Positions 1-11,799 of a stretch of DNA of 64,000 nucleotides are shown in pieces (within the stretch, counting starts at the first letter, position 1; each line of letters starts with the position of its first letter). The stretch covers positions 441,655,213-441,719,212 of the forward strand of contig NC_081407.1 in assembly GCF_030272615.1 (NCBI RefSeq), in the 5' to 3' direction. The notes under the pieces were generated by a model. That model was not told the origin of the DNA and did not search any database. It saw nothing but the letters and a program-made list of their open reading frames with translations. The stretch comes from Cryptomeria japonica. Its lineage: Eukaryota > Streptophyta > Pinopsida > Cupressales > Cupressaceae. The translations under genes were made by a program, and so were the position numbers.

Positions 1-361
1 CTAACCAAGCTACCTTTAATAGGGTAAAGGCACTAACCGACCTTGTTCAAAATCCCTTAACAGGGTGGCACCTAACAGTGTCTTTGTAATATCCTAACAG
101 GGATGGCTCTTAACTAGGCGTACTCCAGAAGAGTACAAATTTGTGAGTTCCTACTCACACCGTGGTTTTCTCCCTATTGGGTTTCCATGAGATAAATTTG
201 TGTGTCTTTGTATAACTTTTCTTGTATGCTTAATCTTTTGTAGTAAATGTTTACATTGGTGAATGGTTAGTTAGTTCAAACTTAAAGTAAAATTTTTAAT
301 TAGCTAAAACCGGTAATGTACTGATTCACCCCTCCCCTCTCAGTACTGGTTGGGACTAACA
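1..361 (+). repeat. 3' part of a copia LTR, cut by the window edge
   Basis: The sequence resembles the second half of the copia B LTR (42780-43110 and 56640-56960). It has the same short CCTTAAC-GGG words, the same hairpin-like motif (158-206), a C-rich TGATTCACCCC tract (321-346) and an end in CTAACA. No primer-binding site follows, so it reads as a 3' LTR or solo LTR on the plus strand. The 5' end lies outside the window. Confidence 0.7.
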
Positions 362-363
362 AT

Positions 364-447
364 GTATATATTTATATGTATATATATGTATATATATATA
401 TGTATATATATGTGTGTATATATATATGTATATATATATATATATTT
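364..447. repeat. TA/TATG microsatellite
   Basis: Nearly pure alternating TA with occasional TG steps, directly after the LTR end. An apparent short open frame of Tyr/Ile/His codons across it is an artefact of the repeat. Confidence 0.9.
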
Positions 448-1136
448 AAGACAAATGGATATGTATATAATACATTTCCACCTGTGTAGAGATTTTTGAA
501 TGATTAATTTGTGGGATGAAATATTAAGGTTCGTAGATAAATACTTATGATTTTTTTTTATCAATATTAACATAAGGAAATTATATTAATACTAAGATAG
601 TTGAAATTGAAGATTTCAATTGGACAATATAATTAACATTGACGTTGTAATGGCATTATTGTAATATTCTAATTAGCTTTAAATAAAGATGGGATTTTTT
701 TGGTAACTATAAGCAATCAAAATATAATTTATTAGTAAGATGAATTGAATGTTTTTCAACACTTCGTTAAATGTAAATAATTTAATTATTAATTTGCTGA
801 TAGGTTTGGGAGATATTTTAATGTCACCTCTAGGGGTCAGTGTCTTTAATATTATTTAAAGAACTATATCCCATTGAAGTTATTCAAGTAAGGGGGCATG
901 GGGAAATTTAAATTATCCCCCCCTCTAAACTAACTAACGTTCATGTTACCCCTTTATTTGGGAGTTAAATTAGATATTTAATCACTCCATTAAAGACCTT
1001 ATTAAGTTGACACTTAAGTTATCAAATTAGTGGAACTAAGAGAACAACCACATCTAAACATTACATAAAGCACAAGTAATTAAGCGTTTAAAAAAAAAAT
1101 GTTGTTGTGTTTTTGCCCAAAAGTTTGGGCATGACA
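448..1136 (+). repeat. Right end of a long LTR inserted in copia C gag
   Basis: The last 50 bases (poly-A run, TTTTTGCCCAAAAGTTTGGG, CATGACA) match the right end of the 4.8-kb LTR at 51503-56310. The upstream A/T-rich stretch is also similar. At 1137 the copia gag reading frame (minus strand) starts at once, so 1136 is a real insertion edge. The left edge is not visible. The copia LTR at 1-361 probably lies inside or beside it. No coding capacity is seen. Confidence 0.6.
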
Positions 1137-1142
1137 TAACTT

Positions 1143-1960
1143 TCCATCATACTTAGCATCACCCTTAGGCAATCTTCAGGCAATCAATGCTTCAAGCTCA
1201 TCAAGCTCCCTTTCTTTCTCTGCTATCTATCTCCTTTCTCTTTCATATCTGGATATCTTGCACTCATTAGGATCATAATTATGCTTACTGAACATAGATG
1301 TTGATACTTTGAATGTTGTCTCAGACTTTCCATGTGATTCACCAAATTCGCTCAACTCAAATGCAACAAGTTTTCTAGCCAATACATCTCTATCACTGTG
1401 GTTACACTTTGGATCTCATCAATAGTGGCAACCTTATGTTTATAGGCAGGAGGCAAAGATCTTAGAACCTTAGCAACAATCTCATCTTCTTCAATCATTC
1501 CACTAGCAGATCTGATACCAAGGACAAGCTTATTCACCTTAGCCATTTATGAATTTATGTTCTCATCATCTCCCATCTTCAATGTCTCATACTTTCCTTT
1601 TAAACTCTACAACTTAGCAACTTTAACTTGATGATCATGTTCATATAGGATCTCAAGCTTCACCCAAATCTCATGTACGGCCTAAAGTTCCAAAACATTT
1701 GTCATTTCAAAATCAGTCAGAGCATTAAGTAATGCTTCCTTCACTTTGATGTTATATTCATCTTCCTTAACCTCATTAGGAGTGGATGGTCCATTCTGAG
1801 GAACAACATAGGAATTCTTAGTAATCTTCCAATAATCTTGTCCAAGACATTTCCAATGCACCTCCATCCATTTCTTCCATACAGTGTAGTTGCTTCCATC
1901 AAACCTCAGACTATCCTTCTTGAAAAGAATACCTTGAGCTGCCATCTCGGATCTCCTCAA
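1143..1960 (-). pseudogene. Copia element C: gag (DUF4219/UBN2 type), truncated
   Basis: This is the capsid-like gag protein of a Ty1/copia element, read from 1960 downward. The N-terminus has the copia gag signature (RFDGSNYTVWKKWME) and is followed by a UBN2-type stretch (EDEIVAKVLRSLPPAYKHK). It resembles the gags of copia A and B in this window. Several in-frame stops are present, for example at 1682. The frame breaks off at 1137, just before the expected zinc knuckle, because a long LTR was inserted there. Protease, integrase and RT of this copy must lie beyond the left edge or be lost. The primer site and 5' LTR follow directly on the right. Confidence 0.8.
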
Positions 1961-1986
1961 GTGGTTAAGCTTCTACCAGAGGATCT

Positions 1987-2001
1987 AGCTCTGATACCAA
2001 T
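1987..2001 (-). other. Primer-binding site of copia C
   Basis: The minus strand reads ATTGGTATCAGAGCT, the standard plant copia site complementary to the initiator Met tRNA. It sits between the gag leader and the LTR edge at 2002. Confidence 0.9.
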
Positions 2002-3252
2002 TGTTAGCATCAATGAAGAAGGAAGAATGAGAGGGGGGGGGTGAATGAGTCTTCACCGGATCTCAAAATAGATTTAAACTTACAAAACATAAATTGATAA
2101 ATCATAGCAATAACATATATGAAAATTAACAGCACAATAGACAACACCAAGATTTTGACGTGGAAAACCCACTTGTGGGAAAAACCACGGTGGAAACCTA
2201 CCCACAATAAGATGATACTCTGCAGTAGTATGTGAAAATATTAAAATAGGGAATGCACATGCATTTGGTACACTGCCTAGAGCTCACTTCTCAAAAGATA
2301 TATGACCAGAAGGCTACAACCCTTAAGAAGGTCTCACTAACTTACAATATGATTCAAAATACAATTCGGAAGGAATGAACTACAATAATATTATCTATAA
2401 ATGCCTAATGATAGTTTTAGTTATGCATAGTTGTCTGCTCTGCAACACCAAACTCACAACAACACTTCATTGAATGATATATCCTTTGTTTGCATATTTA
2501 CCTCTCTCTGATAATGCAAACACAATACTGACACAAAAATTACATAAGCATCTCATCTATATATACAAATCATCAACCTTGATAACAAGAACGACGAAAC
2601 CCTCAACCCTCAACTCATATTTACAAAAAATACATTACACAATACAAAGATCAACCACCAGGCCAATATTATGATTTACTTCACATATCATGGAACTAAT
2701 TGATATTCCTAAATGATTACGTCCACTAGATATCCCGCCAAGATCAATTGCAACATGCTACACTACCAGAAATACTGCATAACACACAAATTGACACCGG
2801 TTCAAGGAACTCACCAAAAACTTGCATAACGATCAATGCGGGTCGCCAAAACATATAGGAAACAAATAGGAAACACCATCAAGAATGTTAAAATCATCCA
2901 GAACAGTTACTCCAACACCACTTTTCAAATCTTCATCGGTCAACATCTCAAGGCTCAAGAACACAACCAATCAACAACTATTACAAAGAAAGATAACTTG
3001 CCGAGCACCAAATCATGAACCATCTAAAATTAAGATACACAATGTCATCCCAAACAATAATACAAAATCTCAACACAAGATCTGATGATACCTGAATATA
3101 CCGAAGGGAATACCAAACAATGATCGGCAAAACCAAACTACAAAAGCAGACCAAAAACCTTCTCCAAACTCACCAAAATAATTCATAGGAATATGTTGAC
3201 ATCAATCACAACAACATATCCTAGTAGCAACAATGAACAACCAAATCCAACA
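2002..3252 (-). repeat. 5' LTR of copia C
   Basis: On the minus strand it starts TGTTGGATTTGG at 3252 and ends GATGCTAACA next to the primer site, about 1.25 kb. It contains the hairpin-like motif (2145-2193) and a C-rich tract near the end (2030-2052 on this strand) shared with the LTRs of A and B. The right edge is inferred from the similar LTR starts of B and the solo LTR at 26611, and from the D coding frame that begins at 3258. Confidence 0.7.
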
Positions 3253-3257
3253 ATCTC

Positions 3258-3814
3258 CTCAATAATCCAACAAGTCTCCTGAGACATGTTTTGAATCCAG
3301 TCCATCTTATGAGACACTAAGGTGTCCAACCAGGGACCAATTAGGTTCCGGAGTTCACCTGTCTACAAAATCATTCTCTCCTTCTCCTTCTCAAAATTCC
3401 TAATCTGCCCCATAAGATTCAAAATTTGGCCTTCAATATTGTCAGTTAAGTTAGTTGTAGGATCATAAGCCTAAGAAATCTGAGCTAACTGTCCTCTATA
3501 ATTATCTATTTGCTTGTCTATCTTAGTAGTAAAATTGATCAAAATTAGACAAGAGATAAAATTTTCCACCTTCCTCTAAGACCTCATTAATTATTTTTAA
3601 TTCCTTATCTAGCTGGGCCATATCACTACTAATCATTTGCAAAAAAGTTTGAACTTTGGCATCTTTAAATTTCTCCATAGCCTGCCTAGTTGATGCCTTG
3701 GTCAAAGAATCAAAATGGGTGGATATATGATCTATTAAGTTCAAAAGCTTGCCGGATGAACTGGCATTAGCATCAAGTTGTAGTTTTGGTATAGCCTATT
3801 TCAAAACTTTAACT
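3258..3814 (-). pseudogene. Element D ORF, C-terminal part
   Basis: This continues the D reading frame beyond the solo LTR at 3820-4714. Removing that LTR and one AATTT copy joins the frames (segment 4720-4800 into 3814 and below). The best segment, 3523-3744, is a helical, coiled-coil-like stretch rich in Lys, Glu, Met and Leu. Further left the frame has many stops and ends where copia C begins. I recognise no catalytic motif. It may be the tail of a gag-like protein. Confidence 0.55.
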
Positions 3815-4719
3815 AATTTTGTAAGGAAGTTAAGTAGCGGAAACAACTTCCTACACTAACCTTGAGAGGAGGGTAATGCAAAACTTTTTCAGATCATTAC
3901 AACAGTTACAGAAAAATAGAAATAGATATAATAGCATTCATACCACAACACAGTGATTTACGTGGGGAAAACCCTTTCGGGAGAAAAACCCCACACTCCA
4001 AAAGCAGCTCAATATTTTATTCAGCAATCAAAAACAGATTACAACATACTTGCAGAGCAAGCTCTTCGCAGGAGTACCACTAATCAGAGATTCAGAGGCA
4101 ACTCAATAGCCATAAGACTCTTACACACAACCTCTATCTCACACACCTCATAAATAGGAGATACAATACAAGAAACCGTCAAACGGTATTACAAAACCAT
4201 GGGCTAAAACCACCCAATAAGGTGTAGCCGACCTTATCTCCCTTCTAGATGCCCTATGACATGTTAAAGCACACATCAACATGTGTTACTCCCTTTTACA
4301 GCTCATTTATGTATCCGATACAAATTATTTTTCCTATTTCAGGAGTACAAACTTCCGGAGGCCATAACTTGAGAACCGGGTGTCCGATTGATGAACCGTT
4401 TGAATTGTTGAAAAGCTCGCGAAGTGCTCTATCACCTTGTAACTAGCTGCACTAGTTACGACCACTTTTCAAGGCGTTTCAGAGCCTCTAAAGCCCCCAA
4501 AATTAAGTTTAAACATTTTATCGCACCCCTCCAAGACGAAAACTTTAATATCTTCAAAACTAGCTGTGACCTTGCGACGCAACTTTACTGGAATCCTTAT
4601 CTAGCCAACCAGAAGCTTTAGGGAGAGTTTCGCACCATTTTGTGCTCAAATGAAAACTTACTATAAATAGTAACCTCACATAAATGCAAGGTTGAGACAC
4701 CATTTTTCCCAACAAATTT
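3815..4719 (-). mobile_element. Solo LTR with AATTT target duplication
   Basis: The LTR spans 3820-4714 (895 bp). It begins TGTAAGGAAG and ends TTCCCAACA on the plus strand, with AATTT at 3815-3819 and 4715-4719. The copia-type hairpin motif (3949-3994) lies near its left side, which gives it minus orientation. No internal region or second LTR is present. It interrupts the D coding frame, which resumes on both sides. Confidence 0.85.
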
Positions 4720-6960
4720 CTCAATAAATCTCTTCTCTTTTGATTCTGATTGTGCTAACTTCTGACTGGCTTATGCTTGGAGAGCAGCAACAACAATCAT
4801 CCTTACTGCTAGAGACATCTGATTGAAGGGTTTGTCAAAACTAATATTAAACTATGGAAAACTCCCTTTGCTTTGAATTTTTGATGTGTCAATTGCCATA
4901 AGGATCGGGGTCTCCATTACCATACCCTTCCCTTTATCTAATTCCTCCTATTTTTCTTCTTCCTTTTTCTCAGCCACAACTTGACCAGATATGTCTTCTT
5001 TAGGTGCCTCTTGTGCACCGGTGTCATCACTTGGTGCAGTGTCAACTTGTTTAATCTCAGAGGCTATAAAGCTATCTATTACCAGAGGATTGTCAACAAT
5101 CACAACATGAAGTGTGATATTTCCTCAGTCTTTCAGTTGATCTTTAGACTGAGTCTCAACCTTCTAACTTCTGGAATCACCTAGCTTATCTTCCAGTTGA
5201 GATGGCTTAAGTGCATTTTTGTATAAAGGATCATTCAAAATAATTTTTCTCCATATTTCTTCTATCTCTTTCCTCACCTCCTCTACATTCCCAATCATTA
5301 ATCTATTGATCTGGTTTTTACTTTTGAATTCCTTTTTATCCACCTCTTCAATTAGCCTCTTAACTTCACCATGAGATATACAAGTACATACATTTACTAG
5401 CTCTCTCTCCTTCATTTATCTATCAATTTTTCTTGCATACATTCTTCTAGAATCTATTAAACTATACAAGTCCTGTGGAATGGACTTTTCTAATTCAATC
5501 AATGTTTTACTAAAATTGTGCAAATAAAGTACAACTGCTTCCTCAACTTTTCTCTTGTCACCTTCATCAAAATTTTCATAGAAAACTCCAACAATCTTCA
5601 AATTGTCATCTTCTATTATCTCATCTATTAACTAATTTGTTGTCAATGAGGGAACCGATTCAAATTTACCTTTTTTTGCACTATACTTCGGTTGACTCTT
5701 AAATTGCCTTCCTTTAAGGCCAAAAGCTCTAGTTACCAGATGAAGGTTCTGCACTGGATTCTAGTACTGATCCATTATCTGCCTTAGATTCATCCTTCTT
5801 TACCCACATCTTCTTATGCTAATCTTTGATCTCATCTACCTTTACCTTTCCCTTTTCATCTAATTTTCTCTTGTCTACCAGAGCACTATTTTTTCTTCTG
5901 CAGTACTTTGCAATGTGATTGGTTTTGTTGCATGCTCTACAAACAACATTATTTTGCATAGGTCTGAAGTTCATCTAATTTGGTCTTGTCCTGCACTGAT
6001 TAGAGATATGTTTAAACATTTCATAAGCATAGCATCTCTTGTTTTGAAAGTTATTCATTACTGCTCTACACATATTTGACTTGTGTCCAAAATTATTGCA
6101 TATGAAACATTGATTGGCAAAGGTAGGAACATTATTCATGTTGTTCATCATATTGTTACTGTTCATCATTCCATTATTCATCATACTTTTGCATTGATTC
6201 TCCATATGACCAAACTTATTACAAGTAAAACATCTACCATTGAATTTATGAGCATTAGGTTGTCTTACTGGAGGATTATTTCTCTTCTTCTGATCAGGTT
6301 TTGCATTACCTTGTCCAGATCTGGAGGATTCACCTTTCTCAAATCCTAGGCCACAAATATACTTTCCATGTCTTTGACTTTCCAGCATCTCATCAAGCCT
6401 TTCTTAATTGGCTTTGAATTTTTCTTTGTATTCATTTGCAGTAGCAAGTTCATCCCTCAAGGTAGCAATCTATCTTTCAAGTTCTTGATCATTATTCCTT
6501 GATTGTGTCAGCTCAAGCTCCAATTGATCATTCTCGTAGGTAAGCCTGAAGCATTCATCAGCTCTTTCCTTCAATGATTGTGCCAGATTCTCTTCATTCT
6601 TCTCTTGGTCCTCAATCTCCTTAGCTAGTCTCATCACAATGGATTGCATCTCATTCTTCAAAGCAACATTCTCTCTCTCAAGCTTGTTAACTTCATCTGC
6701 TTTGTCCTGGAATTCCATGATCTGATATTCTCTCTCCTTTAACTTCTCCATTAATTCCTTCCTCTTTTCTCTATAGACACTTGCTTGATCGTTTAGCTCA
6801 CTAATAAATTCATTAGTAGCATTCAGGTTCTTCAAGGTACAAATCTCATTTCTAGCTGCATCAAGATCCTCAAGTGCCACATTGAGTTGTCTTTGAAAAA
6901 TGGAATCAATTGAATCAATCTCCTAGATCTTAATCAAGTGATTAAGCTTCCTTAGAGGAA
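4720..6960 (-). pseudogene. Element D: coiled-coil, multi-zinc-knuckle gag-like ORF
   Basis: Read leftward from the primer site at 6965-6978. The N-terminal part (6470-6880) is a long Glu/Lys/Leu-rich coiled coil. A linker with the phrase GLGFEKGESS follows, as in some plant copia gags. Four CCHC-like knuckles then occur between about 6260 and 5880: CFTCNKFGHMENQC, CFICNNFGHKSNMC, a degenerate CYAYEMFKHISNQC, and CRACNKTNHIAKYC, separated by Met/Asn-rich spacers. A Lys-rich region and further helical segments (5416-5601, 5164-5415) follow. There is no protease, integrase or RT in 3.7 kb. The usual UBN2 gag core also seems absent. Stops and small shifts show it is dead. The likely role was RNA or nucleic-acid binding in a non-autonomous element. 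Confidence 0.7.
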
Positions 6961-6964
6961 CTAG

Positions 6965-6978
6965 GCTCTGATACCAAT
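6965..6978 (-). other. Primer-binding site of element D
   Basis: The minus strand reads ATTGGTATCAGAGC, the initiator-Met-tRNA type site, directly next to the LTR edge at 6979 (TGTTAGAATC on the plus strand). It shows that D is copia-like. Confidence 0.9.
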
Positions 6979-8427
6979 TGTTAGAATCTAGGATGTACCA
7001 GAAATCAAATCCACAAATTTATTCTTTATCCACTGATTAGCAATGCATAATAGAAAAGAACATAAACATGCAACAAATAAACCATAGATCCACAACACCA
7101 AAAATTTTACGTGGAAACCCAAAAAGGGAAAAACCATGGTAGGGCTGGAACCCACAATATTCATATACTATGGGTAGGAGTACATAAATATTACATAGAT
7201 AGGGAATGCACTTGCATTCAGGCACTCTACCTAGAGCTCACTACTCAATTACAATTTGCCAGAAGGCTACAACCTTCAGGGAAGTCTTGCTGACTTACAA
7301 TTTGATTACAATGAGTAAATACAATGAAATGAACTCTCAAGTAGCATCTGATAATGCAAGAATGAGTTCTGGTTAAGCACTAAATCTCTGATTGTCTTTT
7401 CTCTGCTAAATACTCAATTTCTATCTTAGTCAGTTGTTGGTCCTCACAACTGGAATGACAACTAGGTAATAAAACAAAATTCAGAGATTGGGCATCTTTG
7501 AATAGCTAGTTTTCCTATAGCAAAGGCTCATTTACTTATCAACTAGGGACGTAAACTTAAAATGGGCCAGCATTGTATGTGCACCAAGTTCATATCACAA
7601 CCATTCTATATTACTGCAGTAAAGGAAATTCTTTAAAATAAACATGCAAAATCTTAATGAACTAATACTTAATCCAAATTCACAACTAGAAATCACTCAA
7701 ACAATTACTACTAAATGATAACAGTTTGGCAAGTGGATAGGAACTACTCTACCATTGTGGCTGTAGGAACAGACATAGGAACTGTTTCTAATGGTTGCAG
7801 GAACTGACAATAGTCAAAACAACTACTACTGAAGAATGCAAACTAATTGAAAAACACAAAGGATTACTCACCAAGTGGGCCCCCTTGAGTGAGCATATCT
7901 AGAACTTTCAGATTACAATTGTTTAGCTTTTAAAATCACATAGATCTCTTTATTTCATTTTGACTATGAAAATACATTAAATACATAAAATACCAGAAGT
8001 CTGAGTATTACAAATATGATGGTCATTCTCCACTACTCTCAAAAGAGAGAGAGACCCCTTTATTTATAATGAAGCTTATAACAGATTCCTAACTGATCGA
8101 CCACATTCCTACGGAATAGGCGAACAAGATTCATTAAACAAAAAGAAGAAGAAGAAGTCAACGTAGGAAAACAGAACAACATTTGTTTTGCGGCTGAGAA
8201 AATATAGCATGACATGCTTCCTAGATCTAAGCTCCACTAAGAACAGTTATAAATGTTTCATAAATCATTCTACTGAAGAACTAGTCAAGTGGATTTGATC
8301 TCCCTTATTACTACTTTATTTTGACTGGGTCTGCATTACAGCTATATACCTAGTACTTTTTTAAATCGCCACTTAGTCTTTCATTCTCCTTTGCCGACCC
8401 TGCATCATGATATTAATGCCCACAACA
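6979..8427 (-). repeat. 5' LTR of element D
   Basis: The left edge is fixed by the primer site. The right edge is inferred from CCCACAACA at 8427, which on the minus strand gives TGTTGTGGGC, a typical start for this group. The hairpin-like motif is at 7096-7140. The sequence differs from the copia C LTR outside that motif. The 3' LTR partner is not in the window. Confidence 0.55.
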
Positions 8428-9129
8428 AACATGTGTATATACTAATGCTAACATGATATAATTTAAAACATACTTAAGATTGATTTTAAATATTTGCATA
8501 GATAAATCATTTAAAAACTATTATATGACAACCTTAAGTATAAGTCAAATCAGTTTCAGAAACACTTAAAAGGTATCAACTTAGGAGAGAATTATGATCC
8601 AAATGTCATCTAATCATAAGACCTAGGCAAGAGTATTATAACAGAAATATATCAAAATAGAGCCATTATTTAGGCTCATCATTAGCTACTAGATTGCCTA
8701 TGAATCAAATGCACACGTGAAACTACACTCAATCATATCAAAACTGATTGCCACAATACTAATAAATGAAAAATCAATCACCAATTTGATCTTATATATT
8801 TGGTCTTAACAAAAAAACAATCTCCTTCAAGTCGGCTTCAATCTCAAACACAAACATAGCACCAGACCAAAAGAGTATATTCACATGCTTCCTAAGGATC
8901 TTCCCATTCACCAAGAACACAAAATTAGCCACCAAAATTACCGCAATCATCGGAAATCATTCCATACCAAAAGATTACAGAGATAGCCCTATTTTACCGG
9001 TTAACTCCAACTTTTAGATAAGATGAATCATGACCGCCAAATCGAATCTCCAAGAATATTTTCCATCAATGACAACCCTAGACCATATATAAAGCATCGA
9101 AAGTCACCGTATGAGTGTCAATTGTCAAC
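8428..9129. other. No gene seen
   Basis: A/T-rich sequence without a convincing reading frame or recognised repeat. It probably belongs to the gypsy element whose gag lies at 10316-11790 and into which D was inserted. Confidence 0.5.
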
Positions 9130-10300
9130 ATGGAGGAGAAGAGATCTTTGATCAAAAGACATCTACCTCTAAGAGGAGATATATTGAACAAACATAACAT
9201 CTTCTACCAAAAGAAATGAAGGAGAATAAGAATTCATACCTTCCTCCTATTACTAGGTGAAAGGGATTCTTGATTAAGGATGACACACTTTTGACCCAAT
9301 GTGTGGGGTAAGTTTATGATAGATATATATTTCCAAGTGAAGAAGAGGTTGTAGCCAAGGACTTACACCTATTGTATAAGATATAATCCTTAAGTAAATA
9401 ATAACTTCACACCAAATCATGAACAAACACCACTCCCCAAAGGAAAACTAAATCCTTAGAAAGGAGAGAGAGAAGAAGGGAAATCAATCATTTCCCCCCA
9501 AGTGTAAGGAAAATGAGAAGAATTACACAATCTTCTTTAAGTAGATATTAGGCATAAGGAAATGCATTATAAACTCGCATAAATGAATATCCAATGCAAG
9601 AAAAGACATTAGTTTATATAAAATGCATCTCAAAAGAAGTGGTAATCTTCAAAGAGAGAGAGGGAGAAAGAAAGAAATATCACATATTCCCCTAAGGAGG
9701 GATTATTCATAAGAGACATGCCATTGAAAGAAAGGATATCAACACATGAAAAATGGAACCCCTAAAGGGAATAGTGATACATTAGATAGAAAGAGAGAGA
9801 GTGAAAATTCCATCCTTGCCCCCCAAGCATGAGGACAAAGAAGAAAATTACACATCTTCTTAGAGAGATTATTCATAAGAGATGGACCATTTCAATTAGA
9901 GAATAGGTCCTAACCAAGGAAAAAAAATGTTCTCACATGAAGGATGACTCTATGCAAGAAAGGACATCAAGTGATGAATAACACCACACAAAAGAAGAGA
10001 TAATTTTCAAAGAGAAAAGAAGAGGAAGAAGAAGGTTCACAAAATTTCTCTAAGGATGGATTATTCGTAAAAATTATGCACCATTTCAAGAAAGAAATAG
10101 GTTCCATCCAAGGAACAAACATGATCTCACATGAAGGATAATTCCATGGAATAAAGGACATCAATTTATGAATAATGAAATCACAAAGAAAATAGTGAAA
10201 CCTTAAAAAAGAGGAGAGAAAGAGGGGAGCTCATTTTGGTACCTCAAGATATTTGAAATTGAAGAAGCACCACCTCTAATGACAAAGAGCCCCCAATTAA
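9130..10300. repeat. Degenerate purine-rich tandem repeats, about 160-200 bp
   Basis: Phrases recur at intervals: GGATTATTCATAAGAGACAT (about 9704), a variant at 9866 and another at 10056. AAAGGACATCAA-type words occur at about 9735, 9955 and 10152, and GAGAGAGAGGGAGAAAG-type tracts lie between. The units are diverged and partly deleted. They lie directly 3' of the minus-strand gag. Tandem repeats in untranslated parts are known from Tat/Ogre gypsy elements. Confidence 0.6.
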
Positions 10301-10315
10301 GTTAACTTATTATAT

Positions 10316-11790
10316 CATAGGGTGAAAGGAGTGCTAAGGCACTACCTTTTCACCTAGAAAGAGAGCCAGATATGTCGAAAGACATATACGAGCACAATCA
10401 TATTGTTCTTGAACAAATTTCTTAAATGCTTTACACTTTCCAAGGGAATGAGAATAAAAATTATGAAAAAGACAATGTAAATCACCTCTATTATGCTTAT
10501 AATTGTAATTAGTTCTAATTAAAGGAAAAACAATATTTTTATCATACTTCAATCACCAAAAGATTCTAGTTGTTACTCTTTCCTGATCATTAATATATGT
10601 AGGTTTTTTATTTTCAGATTGAGGAAAAGAGTTGTTATTAGAAGAGGAAGGATCATCATCCATGATTTTAACTTTACCACTATCGATAAGTTATTTTATT
10701 GAATTTTGAAAACTAGGACAATCATCACCTTGGTGATCATGGGTTTGATGAAATGAACAAAAAGGAGTTTTTAAAGAAGAAGATCTTTTGCGAGCACTAA
10801 TGGCTTGTTGTCTTGCAAGGTAATTTTTGAAGTCTTGAATCCAAAGGAGTTCATCCATAGGATATTTATTATCATTTCCTAGGCCTTTTGTGGTTATTTG
10901 CATATGAGGGTTTATAGGGACTTGAATTCCTCGTTTAAATTCTCCAAACCCTTGTCCTCTAAAACCTTATTTTGATATTATCTTAAAGTCACTCCTATAA
11001 GAACCTTTTAATTGAGAAGGCGGGGGAATATTATAATGAATTTCTTTGAATTTTGTAGTGTAAGGATATTTAGAAGGAATGAAAGGATTAGTAGATGAAG
11101 AAGGAATATCTTGTGGAGAAGGAATTTCCTTTCTTTCATCATGCATATCATCTTTGGTAGATTGGGAAGGAAGGTCCTTATCATCTAAGACCTCAACTTT
11201 TCTTAATGTTATATGGGGAGAGAGATCATGAATTAAATGCATGACATCATCTTCTCTACAAATATTTTGATGTTTAAGATAGCCTCTAGGAGAATAAGGA
11301 GGATCTAGAGAGATGAAAACACCAAAATTTTGGCCTTGCCCCCTTGCTCAAGGGTATGTGTATGAGAATAATATGGGGCCATGTTGCTGTTTAAAGATTT
11401 CTCTCCATTAGAGAGATCATTGATAGGAGTATTATCTCTTACTTCATTCACATTAGATACCCTAGGAGAGGTACAAGTATTAGGTTTCTCATTGTCATCT
11501 CTAGGATTATGATCTACAAAAGTTTTTAAGTGATCAACGTATGAAATTAATTTACCCAAAAACATCACCATAACACAACATAAATGATAAATGAAAGCCT
11601 TGAGATCTAATCTATGAAAAGGAATCAACTTGGAAATCCAAATAATGCAATGTGTCCAAGTGCTATGAATGAAAAGAAGTAACATTAAGTGAAAGAATCC
11701 ACTACCCAACACATGATTATAATAAATGTACGTAAAAAGCAACGTAATCATATGTGAAATAGCAAATAGCTCAAGTACTTTAATTTGCAT
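10316..11790 (-). pseudogene. Gypsy gag (Athila/Tat-like), decayed
   Basis: Four broken segments (11790-11305, 11242-10967, 10903-10691, 10552-10334) read in order on the minus strand. The third holds FCSFHQTHDHQGDDCPSF followed by a short helix and LIDSGKV, the usual form of the Cys/His box in Athila/Tat gag proteins. A second, similar box (CLFHNFYSHSLGKC) comes in the fourth. Upstream is a Ser/Pro-rich spacer. No protease or pol follows downstream, where tandem repeats start. It is either a gag-only non-autonomous element or an element that lost its pol. It runs opposite to the pol at 14.3-17.9 kb, so the two are not one element. Confidence 0.6.
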
Positions 11791-11799
11791 GATTAATAT

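Noticed and set aside
340-573. 77-codon frame of Tyr/Ile/His
   Set aside because: It is a translation of the TA/TG microsatellite.
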